NCBI GenBank assembly: GCA_049999765.1
Contig: JBNGIQ010007151.1
Coordinates: 1-23,357 of the forward strand
Source of the DNA: Phaeoceros laevis
Lineage: Eukaryota; Anthocerotophyta; Anthocerotopsida; Notothyladales
DNA: 23,357 nucleotides
Direction of reading: 5' to 3'
Shown here: positions 9,170-20,358 of the stretch, in pieces
Numbering within the stretch: the stretch's first letter is position 1
How the letters are laid out: each line of letters starts with the position of its first letter
Made by a program: the position numbers and the translations under genes
The notes under the pieces: generated by a model
Databases searched by the model: none
What the model was told of the DNA's origin: nothing
Seen by the model: only the letters and a program-made list of their open reading frames with translations

Positions 9170-11073
9170 GATCACGGAGCACGGAAAGCTCAACTCAAAA
9201 TTGAAATATGAGCTTAGGGCAAACGATCTAGGGACAAAATATGGTCTAAGTCACAGGTGGTAGGCAGTCCGCGCATGGTTGGCACTGTCCGCACGCGGTT
9301 GCAAATAAGGCGCGGATGGGGTCAAAGCGACAGGTGGACGGGGAGGTGTAGGGCGGACATGGAGGCGTGGAGCGAAAATAGTTAGGCATGGGTAGTATGG
9401 GGTCATGGTGTAGCGGCCATGGTGCTTCGTTGCCATGCAAGCAGCCGTACTGTCAGTTTGACGGTAAGTGATGAGGCCCCGATCATGGCATGCATCCTTG
9501 CATTTAAGCTGGCCTTGTGCCACTACAAGCCCCAAAGGGCACTCATAGTTGTTGCAGCAGCCCAATCCTTTCTAAGCTCATGGCTTGTCATGCCGACGTT
9601 ACCGGCATTAATCTGGCATGCTAATGCTCGGTAAAGTTAAAAACACTTTCTATCCTTCCTTACTTCCTGCTAACCCTAGCTGGGTTCACTAACCCCGGCG
9701 GCTACCATTACAATCAGAGCCATAACTAGGGTGGAGATTGAGACAAAAGCGACTTTTTTGTGGTTTCTGGTGTGAGCTATTTCTGGGCGAGCCTAAGTGA
9801 AGGATTCATGCAATTGGTTTCCCTGTTTAGCATCTGGCCGTACAGGCCTTGCTATTTCCTGCTGTCATTCTTACTATGTAGCCATCATGGCCATGGAATG
9901 TGAGCTAGGTACCCCATCAATATTTTTGCTAGTCTTGTTTCTGATCATGTCCCATGTTACCTTTGTGGCCGGGCATAGGATCTCGATGCTAGCACATCAT
10001 CAAATAGCTATGTCAAATGTCCAGACATAAATGTTGCTGTCCCTTCTACTAGCTAATCTTAGCGGGCATCCACGATAGTCAGATTTTTTTGACACTTGTG
10101 TGTTCTCAGTACTCCAGACAGTTGCCTGTACATGATAATATTGTGCAATCGATGGGCAATCATTGCCACGTTGCTTGCTTTTTGTCTTTTACCCCTCCTC
10201 GGTGTTCTGCCATCTCACAGCGCACCCGTTTTGGGATTGTACTGCATCTAAAGCCTTTTGGAGGCATGTGCAGTCTACTGCAACCAGCCCTACTACGCAA
10301 ATGCATATGTGCTGACTAGGTCAATTATTCAGCTGTTGATCAGGACTAAGGCTGACATTGCCATATAAAATCAAGCCTAATGACTCTACATGCAAGCCTT
10401 GTTGTCGATTTGAGGACTAAGCACATAGAAGTCAGCAGCCATCATGCATCCATATCCATCTGGTCACATGCTTATAACTTTAAATTACTCAAGCACATGT
10501 CAGCTTTAGCATGCCAGATACCACTCACATACACACATAAGAGGACACACAACACACAACCGTAGGTGTGTGTGTGTTTACTGCTTAACCCCCTAAAGGG
10601 ACCGCCTGGTCCCGTTTGGGCCTGTTCCGTTGTGGAGCAGGCACCGTTACAGGGAGCCCGGTTTTAAATATGTAGGTTCGGGAGTTCCGTTGCTTCGGAT
10701 AAGCACGTTCGGGACCCCAATGAAACCACAAATGCGAAGGAGTTACGAACGCCGTTATTTAGGTCCTTTTCGGGGTTAACATCCGGGCAAGGTCTGGTGA
10801 TATAAGCCACAACATAGCCTTTCGTTGACCTACAAAATGTAAGCATTGATGGACCCCACAAGCTTTGAATGTTCACCGACTAACCAGCACGAGGCCCACT
10901 TCGCGTCAGATCTCATACAACTAGAAAAGTAGCGCGCATTGGCGATGTATGATGCTAGGCCAGGGTCACAACATACCCCAGCTTAACATCAATCCATTGA
11001 CAGCACGCATGCCAAGGTACATAGTTCCCAAACGAAATACAAACTTTTCTATATACTGCTGCAAGTTCCCACC
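9170..11073. other. Long stretch without a recognised gene
   Basis: No ORF on either strand resembles a protein family. Minor signals: a motif ATCAGAGCCA at 9715-9724 resembles the inner part of a tRNA-Met primer site in plus orientation; CA-rich and GT-rich runs face each other at about 10527-10577 and could form a hairpin; and gggacc/ggtccc makes a 6-bp stem at about 10598-10613. The last roughly 130 bases should contain the 3' untranslated region and poly(A) site of RBM25. The rest may be eroded retrotransposon DNA. Confidence 0.4.
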
Positions 11074-14000
11074 TCAAGCTTTCCCCCTTGAAGCCAGCCC
11101 TGTCTCCACCCGGCGGATCTCAAATATCAACATTCTCCACATCTTCAAAACGAACATTTCAGCTTCGTCATCCAATATAGATTCCAAAAGCCCCAGCATG
11201 GTAGAAGCAGTTACATGTTTCTGGGTGTGGTTCACAATGAACTCCACCAAAGAGCTCTCTTCTTCTCCCAGGAACTCTGTTATCTTCTTTGAGATCCAGG
11301 GCCTCATTCTCTCTTGCAGCTCATGCTGCAGATATGCATGCAACAAGAAAAAGTCAACCACAAAAAACGGCTGTCATGACATCAATTGCTTTATCAAAGA
11401 CGGACCCCCCACACTACCATCACCTACCTCGTCATATATGGCCCAGTCAACTGGATATGCGAACAATTCTTCCCTTGTCTTTGGGATGGTATCAATTAAT
11501 TGCTTCGCATCCAAAACCCTAGTTTCGCTTGCCTTGGGTCGATCTACTTTCTTGTCTCTGCACTTGTCCCTATCTCTCTCCCTGTGTCGATCTCGTTCCC
11601 TGTCTCTCTCCCGGTGCCGTCCCCTTTCCCTATCTCTCCTGGCCTTATCCTTTTCAACCAGCCTCTCCCGATCTCTCCTACTGAACACCCTGTCACCCTC
11701 CTGTCCACCAGGATTAGACATGTTTGACAGGCTCTTGGCAAACTCAGCAGCTGCTGCAAGATTCGAGGAGAAGACAGGGGTTGTGGCAGCAGACAATCTT
11801 GAAGGAGCAACTGCTTGCATCTCTTCCACTGTGTACTCAATAGGAACAAGTGGCCTAAGCATCCTCTCCTTGGGCATTTCCTCCTCGTCTTCCTGGTGGA
11901 ATACTGAAGGTACAGCAGCACGCCGGCCTGATCCCATTAACCCAAAACCAAGCTTTCGAGGAGCAGAATTGTTGCTTATTTTCACATCCGACTCATTTAC
12001 AACCACAACCGCAGTTCCATCTTCATGCCTTGCAATATTGTTGGCCCCATTACTAGAGGCGGATTCTACTGAACATCACCCAAGCAGTTCACTTGGCAAC
12101 ACATTTGACAGCAGCAAAACAGCATGTAAAAAAGGATGATCACTCTGCAACAGTTCTGTACAAAAATAGTTGACCAAGAAAGGAGCAAAGTGGTTTCCTT
12201 ACCCTGAGGTAATTCACCTTCAGATGCACTTCCTGAATACGAACTTGCCTCCTTGAGTTGTTGAGAGCTTGCCAAAGTCACAAGAGGGCCCTCGTCTGGC
12301 ACTTCGTAAGCATCAGACTGATAGACAGAATCAACTTCCATATCAACCGCACGACATTCCTTTGTTTTCTGCCTTTTCACTTCCACGACTTCCTGCTCCT
12401 CCCTGATGAGATCAGCAAGATCTTCCTCCCTCTCCCTCTGTCGTCTCTTCCGCTTCTCATCTTGCAAGCTTTCACGATACCGCCTCTTTCTCCAATCATC
12501 CTCTTCACCCTCCTCTTCTTGCTCCTTGATTTCTCGACGTCGATCACGCTCCCTATCTCGCTCACGTTCCCTGTCATGAGCCCGCTGCCGCTCCCTTTCT
12601 CTCTCTCTCGCTTCCCATTCCCTCTCTCGCTCCTCGTACAGATGCTCTGCTTCACGAGTCCTGTTCTCACGATCCCTTTCCCGTTTTAGTCGCTCTCTTT
12701 CTCGTTCCCTCTCATAGCGTTCTAGCTCCCTTTCCTTCTCCCTTTCCACCTCCCTCTCCTTATCTCTTTCCCTGTCCCTCTCACTCCGCCTACCTCGGTC
12801 CGAAGAGCTTCCATCCATCTTTTCCACTTCTCCAGATCCCTTGGGTTCACTAGACGTCTCATCCTCGACCTTTACAGCTGGATCCTCTGATGCACCACAA
12901 AAAGTTGATGAGCAAAGACAGTGATGCAGACACAGATGCTATCAGACTCACGGAGACAAAAGAATGCTGCACCAACAACTGCCACCACGGATAGTTATTC
13001 AGCGACAATCTAAAAAACAGTTACTTGCCACTCTTAGCTCCCTCCATGCCTGAGTCTCCATCTTTTGACTTAGATGATCTTTCCATAGTCGTCAAGTTAC
13101 CATGGAGATCAGTAAATACCGGGAGGGGAGGAGGCGAAGGCCTCAGCCTTGCCCTGAAAGTGACGCCAGTCCATTGATGGGTGTAAGATGTAGTAGACAG
13201 GTTCCCATATCCTACTTTTCAGCGTTACTTATTCCCTACTACAGTTACAGAATGTCCATCCAGAATAGCCAGAACCAATAAACTTGCACGTAAAGATTTC
13301 ACTCAGAACATACCTTTCTTCCAAGAGCAATGTCAACTTCTGAGATGCTGTACTATCTGAATCAATGTCCAGCTCCGTAACTAGACCAAATCTTTTTGGA
13401 TCACTGTCCGCTTTGTCCAGTTTCTCCAGAGTACTGTCAAGCAGGGGCATTGCATGTTCTACAATATCTACACCAGGAGCAGCCTCTTCCTCACGTTCGG
13501 CTAGAGCCTCCTCTCTCAGAATTCTCTGTCTCTCCCTTTTCTTGTTCACATATCGCTCCAAGTACTCCCGAGTAGCTTGATTCACATTCAACTGCAGATT
13601 GAACAAAAAAATTGGACCATTCCATTGAAACATGAATGTAGTAATACACCGTCAAGAGCAGACCTAGAAAACAAGTATTCTCTGTACATTCTGAGCTCAA
13701 CAGAACACATAACTCTCTGCAAATGCACTCCAGAAAGAACTAAGCAGCATACCGTTCGGGAGCTCCCCCAACATGCCATGTCTCTAAAAGTGAAATCGTA
13801 GAGTGAAGTTGACAATACATACCACAAGCTCTTGTCCGTCAAGGGCGAATTTGTTCAAAAGTCGTAGGGCTCGGAGGACACCTTCTGCATGTTCAAATTC
13901 ACAAAAACCAAATCCTTTCGACGAACCACTTGTTGGATCTTGGGCTCGTTTCCAGCTCTTTATGGCCCCACATAGCTGATGCATCCACCAAACAAAATCA

Positions 14001-15707
14001 GCCAAGGACAAACCTTCTCTAGTGCAAAAACATTGAACATGTAGTCCTTGGAGGATTTTCCTTCAATATTTTGTGTCCTCACCTCAAGAACATATCTTAC
14101 AACGTCATCCTCAACAGTTGGAGAAATTTTGCCGACATAGACCGTGGTGTGGGCCTTTTCCAAGGGGGCTACAAGTTGTCCCACACCTTTTGCTGCAAGC
14201 TCAGAGAGACTCATCCCAGACGGTGGCTTCAGAACAGGAGGATGCGTGCGGATGCCATTGTTCAAAGGACGTGGCAATGAAATGCTGTTGTTAAGCAGCC
14301 CAGGCGGAGGTCCAAGCTGAGGGTGAGGCCGGGGAGGATAAACTTGACTGTGAGGCAGAGCGGAGAAACCCGGAGCAGAGAAGCGTGACATACCTCCAGC
14401 TGCAGATACAAGAACTGTGAACTACAAATATCAGCCACCTATAACAAGATTTGTAAGCATCCGGCGGATGATCAGACACAAAGGGAATTGAAGGAGCAGT
14501 TTAGGATTACTTGCATAACTTGCCGGTCTTTCCATAAGCCAAAAGGAAGAAGGTCGAAGTAAGAAGATCACCCTGGAACGAACCTTTCTCCGTGCTTAGC
14601 CCCAAACTTCAAAAGGAAAAAATTGTATTAACGCATACCCGCGTGAGGGCTGCTTCACTTACCTCGAGAACCGGTATTCTTTATAGCTGCAGTGGAACGA
14701 AAGCAAGCGACACGCAGCTCTTACAAACAACCAGAGGTAAAATAGCGAGTTGTGCAGCTACGCCGACATAGCAGCCAGAAGCCTTTGCTTCCTACTCCCA
14801 GCCGGTAAGTCAGACGGGAATCGGCCACCAAAAAGTGTTCATGCCAACGACACGAGGAACTGTTCTAAAATGCCCAGAGACCATAACCGGCGGATTGTAT
14901 CAAGTGGACCCTATCACGTCAAGAACGCTGCGACCACTTCGGGGAATCAGACCACCCCAAACAGAAGCCTGGGTAGGAACGACAGCAAGCAGCTTCAGGA
15001 GAGAGGCAGGGTGACAATCTCCACCCACCCCAACGGCAGCTGAAAAACTCAAAACCGATTCCCCCGTATTGCGGACAGGATAAGGAAGGAACTTCTTTGA
15101 AGTCTTGTACTCAAAGTGGATGGAACAATATCGCTCGAGCTCCTTCGAGCATGATAGATTATGCACCAAAGAGTTGTGGGCAACAACACAGAAGCGTTGC
15201 TGCTTGTGAAGGAATTTAAGCATACCACATAGGGCGATGCAGGCTCTTTACCCGGGGCGCCCTGTCCATGATCACCATGACAGCTCGAGTGCACTGCCGT
15301 AGGAAAAACAGCCTGTCACCGGCTTGCACACATGCATACATGCCTACCTCAAACCCTCCGACACACACACATACACACTTCCTCATGACGCTGACCCCTT
15401 CGGCCAAGTTTCCCGAAGTCCGGTATGCAAGAAGAAAGCTCACTAGACATGCAAAAAATTACCCACCTCCAGGGGGCATCATAGGCTGCGGTGGTGCAGG
15501 GGCGCCAACATAGCCCGGTGGCGCCATGGGCGCCGGCAAAAACGGGCGCGGGGGCGCAAACGCAGTCAAGGGGGCTGACGTTGCCACTCCAGGACCCGGT
15601 CGAAGCGGAAGCGCTGTTGCGGGCGATGCAGCAAGGACAGGCGGCTGAGAAGACGAAGTTCCGGGCGCCGCTAGCCCCACGGGCCCTGCAGCGCAGCCCG
15701 GATTCAT
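11074..15707 (-). CDS. RBM25: RNA-binding protein 25 (RRM, RE/RD-rich, PWI) splicing factor
   Basis: RBM25 is a nuclear spliceosome-associated regulator of alternative splicing; the Arabidopsis protein acts in abscisic-acid responses. Eight coding exons fit with consistent phases: 15707-15467, 14399-14083, 13975-13823, 13591-13314, 13153-13032, 12886-12203, 12068-11428 and 11325-11074. They encode about 895 aa, close to the roughly 900-aa plant protein. Exon 1 is Pro/Ala-rich. The RRM spans about residues 165-240, with RNP2 VYVGKI (167-172) and RNP1 KGFGFCEF (206-213). Residues about 395-505 are an Arg-Glu/Arg-Asp-rich charged stretch, with a second RD cluster at about 750-805. The PWI domain fills the last exon (RPWISKKITEFLGEEESSL, FVLKMWRMLIFE). 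The start ATG at 15707 sits in gccaccATG, a strong context. A cttttcag just before it hints at a spliced 5' leader. Intron 1 is 1,067 bp and holds a CA repeat near 15361; the others are 102-231 bp. The exon 5 donor (gtggca) is the least certain; a gtaact lies 6 bp further on. Confidence 0.95.
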
Positions 15708-15825
15708 GGTGGCACCCTGAAAAGGGCGTGCAGGATCGGGAGCAGCAGACCGCGCGTGGCAGGGAAGGGAGGGAGCCCTTGAAAATGGTTTCTACGAACG
15801 TTACGCCTGTAGATGTCACTCTACG
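15708..15825. promoter_or_regulatory. Compact divergent promoter of RBM25 and the Mpv17-like gene
   Basis: Only 118 bp separate the two start codons, which face away from each other. Both promoters and at least part of both 5' leaders must lie in or around this interval, so the transcripts may overlap or start inside the opposite gene. No TATA box is visible. A short inverted repeat (gtag...ctac) sits just before the plus-strand ATG, and the acceptor-like cttttcag before the RBM25 ATG allows for a leader exon inside the neighbouring gene. The promoter role is inferred from gene arrangement alone. Confidence 0.6.
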
Positions 15826-16801
15826 ATGGTGAGGGCTTTAGGTGGTGGGTTACCGCCAGCCTTCCCCGGGCAGCCGCCTGTTCCCGCTCGCAAGTGCCGC
15901 TGTCAGGCTGGGGCCGATGGTTCTTCTTCAGAGGCGGCACCTACATCTAGTAAACCCTGGAGATTTCCGCTGCGCGCAGCCGCCACCGCCAGCGGCCTGG
16001 CCCTGGCTGGTGATGCCGCTGCCCAGCTGAAGGCGGCGTGGGATGGCCTGGCCAATCCCTCGTCTACCAGTAGCACCGTAAGCCTCACCCGGTCGTCGGC
16101 TCCTTGATTTCGGAATCATGATGATGTCTTTGCAGGTTACAGCGAGATGCATCGCAGGGATGGAGCTATGATCACGACTGGACTCGCTCTCTCCGCATGG
16201 GAACCTACGGGTTCGCAATATACGGGCCTCTTTCTCAGCTCTGGTATGAGCTTTTGGACAGCGCGCTACCGGCAAGGACGCCTACCAATTTCGTTCTCAA
16301 GGTGAAGGTGATGTTTTTGTTGTCGCTTTGTTATGCAGCTCTCCATGACCGCGTGTCTCTGACCATCACCTTGCAGGTAGGTTTGAACCAGGTTGTCTTG
16401 GGACCCGCTGTTATAGCTCTGGTGTTTGCGTGGAACCATATGTGGCAAAATCAGCTCTCAGAATTGCCCTACAAATATCGAAGGCTGGCAATTCCTACTC
16501 TGATCGCGGGTCAGTGCCTCTCCTTGTCTACTGATCACATCTCCCTCTTGCCGGCGACTTACAACCTGGCCTCCGACTTTCCAGGTTGGAAATTTTGGAT
16601 TCCAGCAGCCATCCTCAACTTCGGGTGAGCCTCTCCTTGAAAATCCTTTCGGCTTGGGTATCAGGCACAGCCGCTTGTCAGTGTAACGCTGCTTTCTTTT
16701 CGCTATGCAGGTTGGTACCTTTGCAAGCTCGAGTGGGCTTCATGTCAACCTGCTCTGTATTTTGGAATTTCTACCTGTCCACTCGAGCCATGAGTAAGTA
16801 A
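15826..16801 (+). CDS. Mpv17/PMP22-family membrane protein, probably organellar
   Basis: Five exons with matching phases (15826-16077, 16143-16301, 16377-16509, 16585-16624, 16711-16801) encode 224 aa, the usual size for plant family members. Introns are 65, 75, 75 and 86 bp with GT-AG ends. Residues 1-45 are rich in Pro, Ala, Arg and Ser and could be a plastid or mitochondrial targeting peptide. Then come the family landmarks: ASGLALAGDAAAQL, DWTRSLRMGTYGFAIYGPLS, VGLNQVVLGPAVIALVFAWN, a WKFWIPAAILNF block, and the C-terminal signature VPLQARVGFMSTCSVFWNFY. About four hydrophobic segments fit a membrane protein of this family, some of which form small channels in peroxisomes or mitochondria. 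It resembles the plant subgroup with LSELPYKYRR before the third helix. The protein ends MSK; a perfect donor-like gtaagt overlaps the stop, so an alternative C-terminus is possible. The start is chosen because it keeps the frame and the divergent arrangement. Confidence 0.88.
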
Positions 16802-17572
16802 TTGACAACAATCGCATAGTCTACAAGGCGGAACGTGCACATCGACAGGGATTCGTCTCCAAAATGTAACATCGGATTCGGAGGTAAGACGCACTGTGTA
16901 CCAATGCGAACATGCCACTTCTGATTACACCTCCAAACTGCGCAGTGTGGCCCTTTTTTCCCTTAAAATGGCGTCCCTCTTCGGGCAGGCAGCATTTATA
17001 CGTGGGCACCTCATCACCTTCATACAGGCCATTTTGTCTCAAGCTCTCAGTGGAGTCTACCTCGCATTCACCGTCGTTGTGTTCCGCAAGTACTCGTGCA
17101 CGGTGAGGGAGTCCCTTTCTCACGCATTGTGTTTAGGCATCTTGGGCTCGTTGTAGAGCTCGCGCTCGCCTCGGGATTATGCGAGTAGTCCGCGCTCTTA
17201 CGCACTTAATCGCACTTATGCACTGAATCACACCGGGTTGCACATTCGGTCACCGGGTTGCACATTACGGCACACCTGGGTGTAGATGGCATAATGTGCT
17301 ACCCGGGGATGCCATAGCGCTGTCCGGGTGCGCACAGCACGGTAAGCAAGCTCCATCGAGCGAGCATGCAACAAGCACACCTCCTGGGATAGGTGTGGGA
17401 TGCACTACGTTTTAGCGAACCCCATGGGGGTGCCCGGCGAGTAATGGGGAGAGCAAAAACGGCCGCGCGACTGCGGGAAATAAAGTCGGGAAAAAGGCCG
17501 CGTGTGGAAATTTTTTGACTAAAGTCGGCGCTTTCGGATTTAGGGTTCGAGAATAGATCAGGGTTACCGGAG
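16802..17572. other. 3' flank and spacer without a recognised gene
   Basis: The first part is probably 3' untranslated sequence of the Mpv17-like gene. The 86-codon ORF at 16896-17156 is hydrophobic but matches nothing I know, and its opposite strand is equally open, so I do not call it. A 16-bp direct repeat, caccgggttgcacatt, occurs at 17231-17246 and 17251-17266 (20-bp period). The rest is GC-rich noncoding DNA. Confidence 0.4.
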
Positions 17573-17644
17573 GCGACCCAGAGCTACAAGTATATGTATG
17601 AATGCAATGCGACCCAGAGCTACAAGTATATGTATGAATGCAAT
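17573..17644. repeat. Perfect 36-bp tandem duplication
   Basis: Two identical adjacent 36-bp units (17573-17608 and 17609-17644) begin gcgacccagagctac and end gaatgcaat. They are followed by an ATGCAT-rich, alternating purine-pyrimidine tract to about 17690. Identity of the copies implies a recent slippage event. Confidence 0.9.
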
Positions 17645-17789
17645 GCATGGATGCATACGTTCATGCATGCATATATATGCATACATGACTGGTTGCATAT
17701 AAGGAAAGCGCCTATTTGGCCCCTGGAAAGTGTTGCTGGGAGAGGGAAGCGGTGACACGGACCCGCAGGGTATGGCTTTAATGAACATT

Positions 17790-18125
17790 TGGGGCTTGGG
17801 TACTAGGCCGCTTGCACGCAGGCCCAAAATTCAAAGCAAAACTCACACCCTGCGGGCGGCCGAAGGCTTGGGACCCAGGCGTGGAAAAGGGGCTTACAAC
17901 CAAAGGTTCCCAAGTTTGAGGCCAGGCCGACCAGCGGCCTGGCATGCAAGCACCAAAATGGGCCCAAAACCGAGTTCCCATGGCCACAGACATCGGTAAT
18001 GAGCAACTTTGACCTTAGGGTTCCAAGCCGGCGAGCGGCCTGGCATGGAAGCACCAAGTAGTGAGATTCCAGGGCCCACTTCAACGTTTCGGACCCAGGC
18101 CGGCCAGCGGCCTAGCGAAAAGCGT
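17790..18125. repeat. Imperfect GC-rich tandem repeats
   Basis: Three or four diverged units share a self-complementary core close to aggccggccagcggcctggc, seen near 17922-17942, 18027-18043 and 18091-18111, with a weaker relative at about 17802-17825. Each core is followed or preceded by shared words (catgcaagcacca/catggaagcacca, gggccca, ttcggaccca). The spacing is about 70-105 bp. No coding signal is seen on either strand. It may be a minisatellite or remains of a duplicated noncoding element. Confidence 0.55.
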
Positions 18126-18261
18126 CGACTTGGGCTTAGAAACTATTAAATGCAGATGTGCAAACAACCTTCCCGATTGTATTAGCGTTGCAATTGTCAA
18201 GTTTTCACCAGGCCTGAATTTCAGGGCAACTAAATGCTACCATAAGTAGTAGTGTTCACAT

Positions 18262-20358
18262 CTATGCCCATAAGAAAATGGAATTCTGTTTGCATATCTT
18301 CGAAAAGCCAAGCGTTAATGGGTCCTCATCTGCCCTGCGAGCTTCCCTAACGTACTTGCACAAGGCTAAAAACATGCACACCTGTTCTGACTCACCTGGA
18401 GACAACAACTCTTGGCTACGCAAATGGCAGTCTTTCAAGAAGAACGCTTGCAGATACGCAACGTGGCTTCCAGTCTGGAAAGACCCTACAACATCCTTTC
18501 TTGTGATCATGTCGCTTAAGGCACCCCAGTCTTTAGAAGATAGCAACATCAGCTCTCGAAGCCCTTTCTGTAATGAAAACACAAACTGTTGGAACAAAGG
18601 GTCAACACCATCCAGATCTTTTTGTTTGGTTTGACCCCAACTGTGCGGTGGTCGCACCAGGTACCCAACGCCGCCTACTTTGGAGCTTATGTACAAAAAC
18701 CGGTTGTGATCCCAGGTTGAAGTATCCTGTACTTTGAAGCTCATGTGATTCAACACGATTCCCCCAAGATCAAGCGAACTCTTGGACACATGTACATTGT
18801 TCTCAAAATGTCAGAGAAGTTGTCTGCAATTATTTAAATTTTCACGAGGCTCCCATGTGAGATCTCTTCCATCAAACCCTACCCACTTAGTCTTGTATTG
18901 CATGTCGATGCCGTCTGTGTCAACTTTGAGTATATTGTCTAGTATGGTCTCCACCTCAAACTCCTAAGACTAATTTTCAGCACAATCTCATTCAAAAATC
19001 TTGCTGCGAATGCAAAACGTTAAAACACAGGAGTCTTGTGCAAACAAGGGCGCTCTACCTCGGTTGGGTCTGCAGACTTTGTCTCCGAAGGCTCTCCATC
19101 TTTAGACTGCCTTCTCAGGATCGATAGTACACATACTTCGTTGACGCGCCACATTCTTTCAAATGTTCCTGCTGATCTTTCCATTTTTTCCATTCTTTCG
19201 CTTAGAAGAGATGCTCTTTGAAACTCGGTGGTAGTTGATCCACGTCACCAACAGAACGCAATCTCTGTGCACAGCACAACAGCACCAGCATAGAATTAGT
19301 TCAACAGGCAGCTCACCACGTACTGGCTGCAGGCTACATACCCACGGGACATCCAAAAATTATTGTTTACAAGCATTCACATTGTGCAATCGCCACATGT
19401 ACATGGCATGGCCAGACAGCCTAGCTTTTCGCAGGACATCTAGTGCACTCACGTGCACAGGCATATGCGAACAAACTTCAAAAGGCACATGGCAAGCCCA
19501 GATGCTTGCAGCAGGCTGTCACAACACCGAACATCAAGTGAAGGAAATTGTGAGAACGTAAACTGAAATCTCAAAACTTGCCGGGTCTAGGGTTTGGGCT
19601 TACCACTTTTGCAAAAGCCAGCTGAAAACAGCTCATTTGCTCAACTGTACAGTGAAATGGAAACCTTTCACGCACTTCATCAAACGTCGTGCAGTTCAAG
19701 TGCTTTGTGAGGGCCACTTGAATGAGGTTCAATTTCTTGGCATTCTCTAGATCTAGCCATGCATACATCTCTTTCAAAGTCAACTCGCCTAAAAGCACTT
19801 TCATACATGCAGTTTTCAAGTTGGTATCTCCTGCAGCTGAGTGCTCTATGCCTTGGAACCCTCGCCATACACGCACTGGTACGCCTGTATTCTTAGCATG
19901 CACCACCATAATGTCCCTCACTATCAAAGACTTTCTAGGCTTACGTTTTGTTTTTGCAGCCTTTGCTTCTAGAGCGACAGCTGCCTGAACCTGTTCAGGC
20001 AGCCGCTTTTGCTCGTACTTCTCAAAAATCTCATTCCCGAACTTCCAAACATCTTGAGACACTTTTGCTACACATTATTCTAGAGAGCTGCTGTCCAGCA
20101 ATCGATAATACTGAATTTTATCTCCATGCTTGCTGCTGTCTCAAGGTGGTATCATTCCAAGACGCTGGAACACATCCAACTTCCAGTCGACATCACATTT
20201 CTCTCCTTTTTCCAGCCTATCAACCAGCTCATGTCTAATGTACCTAACCCGGTCTATGAAAGAAAAATATTTTCGACATTCAGCCATTGTATTGTGATCT
20301 GTTGCAAGCAGCCGCACCTCTTCCTCAGTGAGCCTTGCTAGCACATATGCCTCTATTA
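18262..20358 (-). pseudogene. Decayed chromodomain gene of unknown family
   Basis: Three exons fit in one phase: about 20358-19604, 19223-19059 and 18963-18262, with GT-AG introns of 380 and 95 bp. The first exon encodes a helical region (LTEEEVRLLATDHNTMAECR), then, after two in-frame stops (TGA 20141-20143, TAA 20075-20077), a basic stretch (KTKRKPRKSL) and a helical domain (VLLGELTLKEMYAWLDLENA). Exon 2 (55 codons) is charged and ends SADPTE. Exon 3 opens with a chromodomain: EFEVETIL, KTKWVGFDGRDLTWEP, ENLNNCRQLL, with the aromatic-cage positions Phe, Trp and Phe kept. A TGA (18811-18813) then interrupts the last helix. About 175 more codons follow, of a type I do not recognise. Chromodomains bind methylated histone tails. 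The family of the whole protein is unknown. The 5' part is missing because a copia LTR starts at about 20359. All three stops would be sense codons (CGA, CAA) after one T-to-C change. Confidence 0.65.

Noticed and set aside
10949-12139. A 396-codon plus-strand ORF rich in Ser and Leu
   Set aside because: It is the antisense shadow of the last RBM25 exons. Its Ser/Leu/Arg runs mirror the Arg-Glu/Arg-Asp codons on the minus strand.
12400-12800. Simple-sequence-like ctctc/cgctc repeats
   Set aside because: They encode the charged Arg-Glu/Arg-Asp stretch of RBM25 in a frame that is kept throughout, so they are coding and not a satellite.
14750-15043. 97-codon plus-strand ORF
   Set aside because: It lies inside intron 1 of RBM25, has no family resemblance, and shows no splice or start context.
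16896-17156. 86-codon hydrophobic ORF after the Mpv17-like gene
   Set aside because: No family resemblance, the opposite strand is equally open, and the position fits 3' untranslated or intergenic DNA.
17538-17550. Telomere-like tttagggtt
   Set aside because: A single unit only, with no array; chance occurrence.
18262-20358. Reading the chromodomain gene as a chromovirus integrase tail
   Set aside because: The chromodomain is followed by about 175 more codons and preceded by introns and unrelated helical regions, with no integrase motifs on that strand.
18262-20358. Link of the first exon (LTEEEVRLL...) to ParB-like proteins
   Set aside because: The thought rests on a vague memory of helical regions following ParB-type folds. 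No DGxHR-type motif is present in the window, so I do not claim it.
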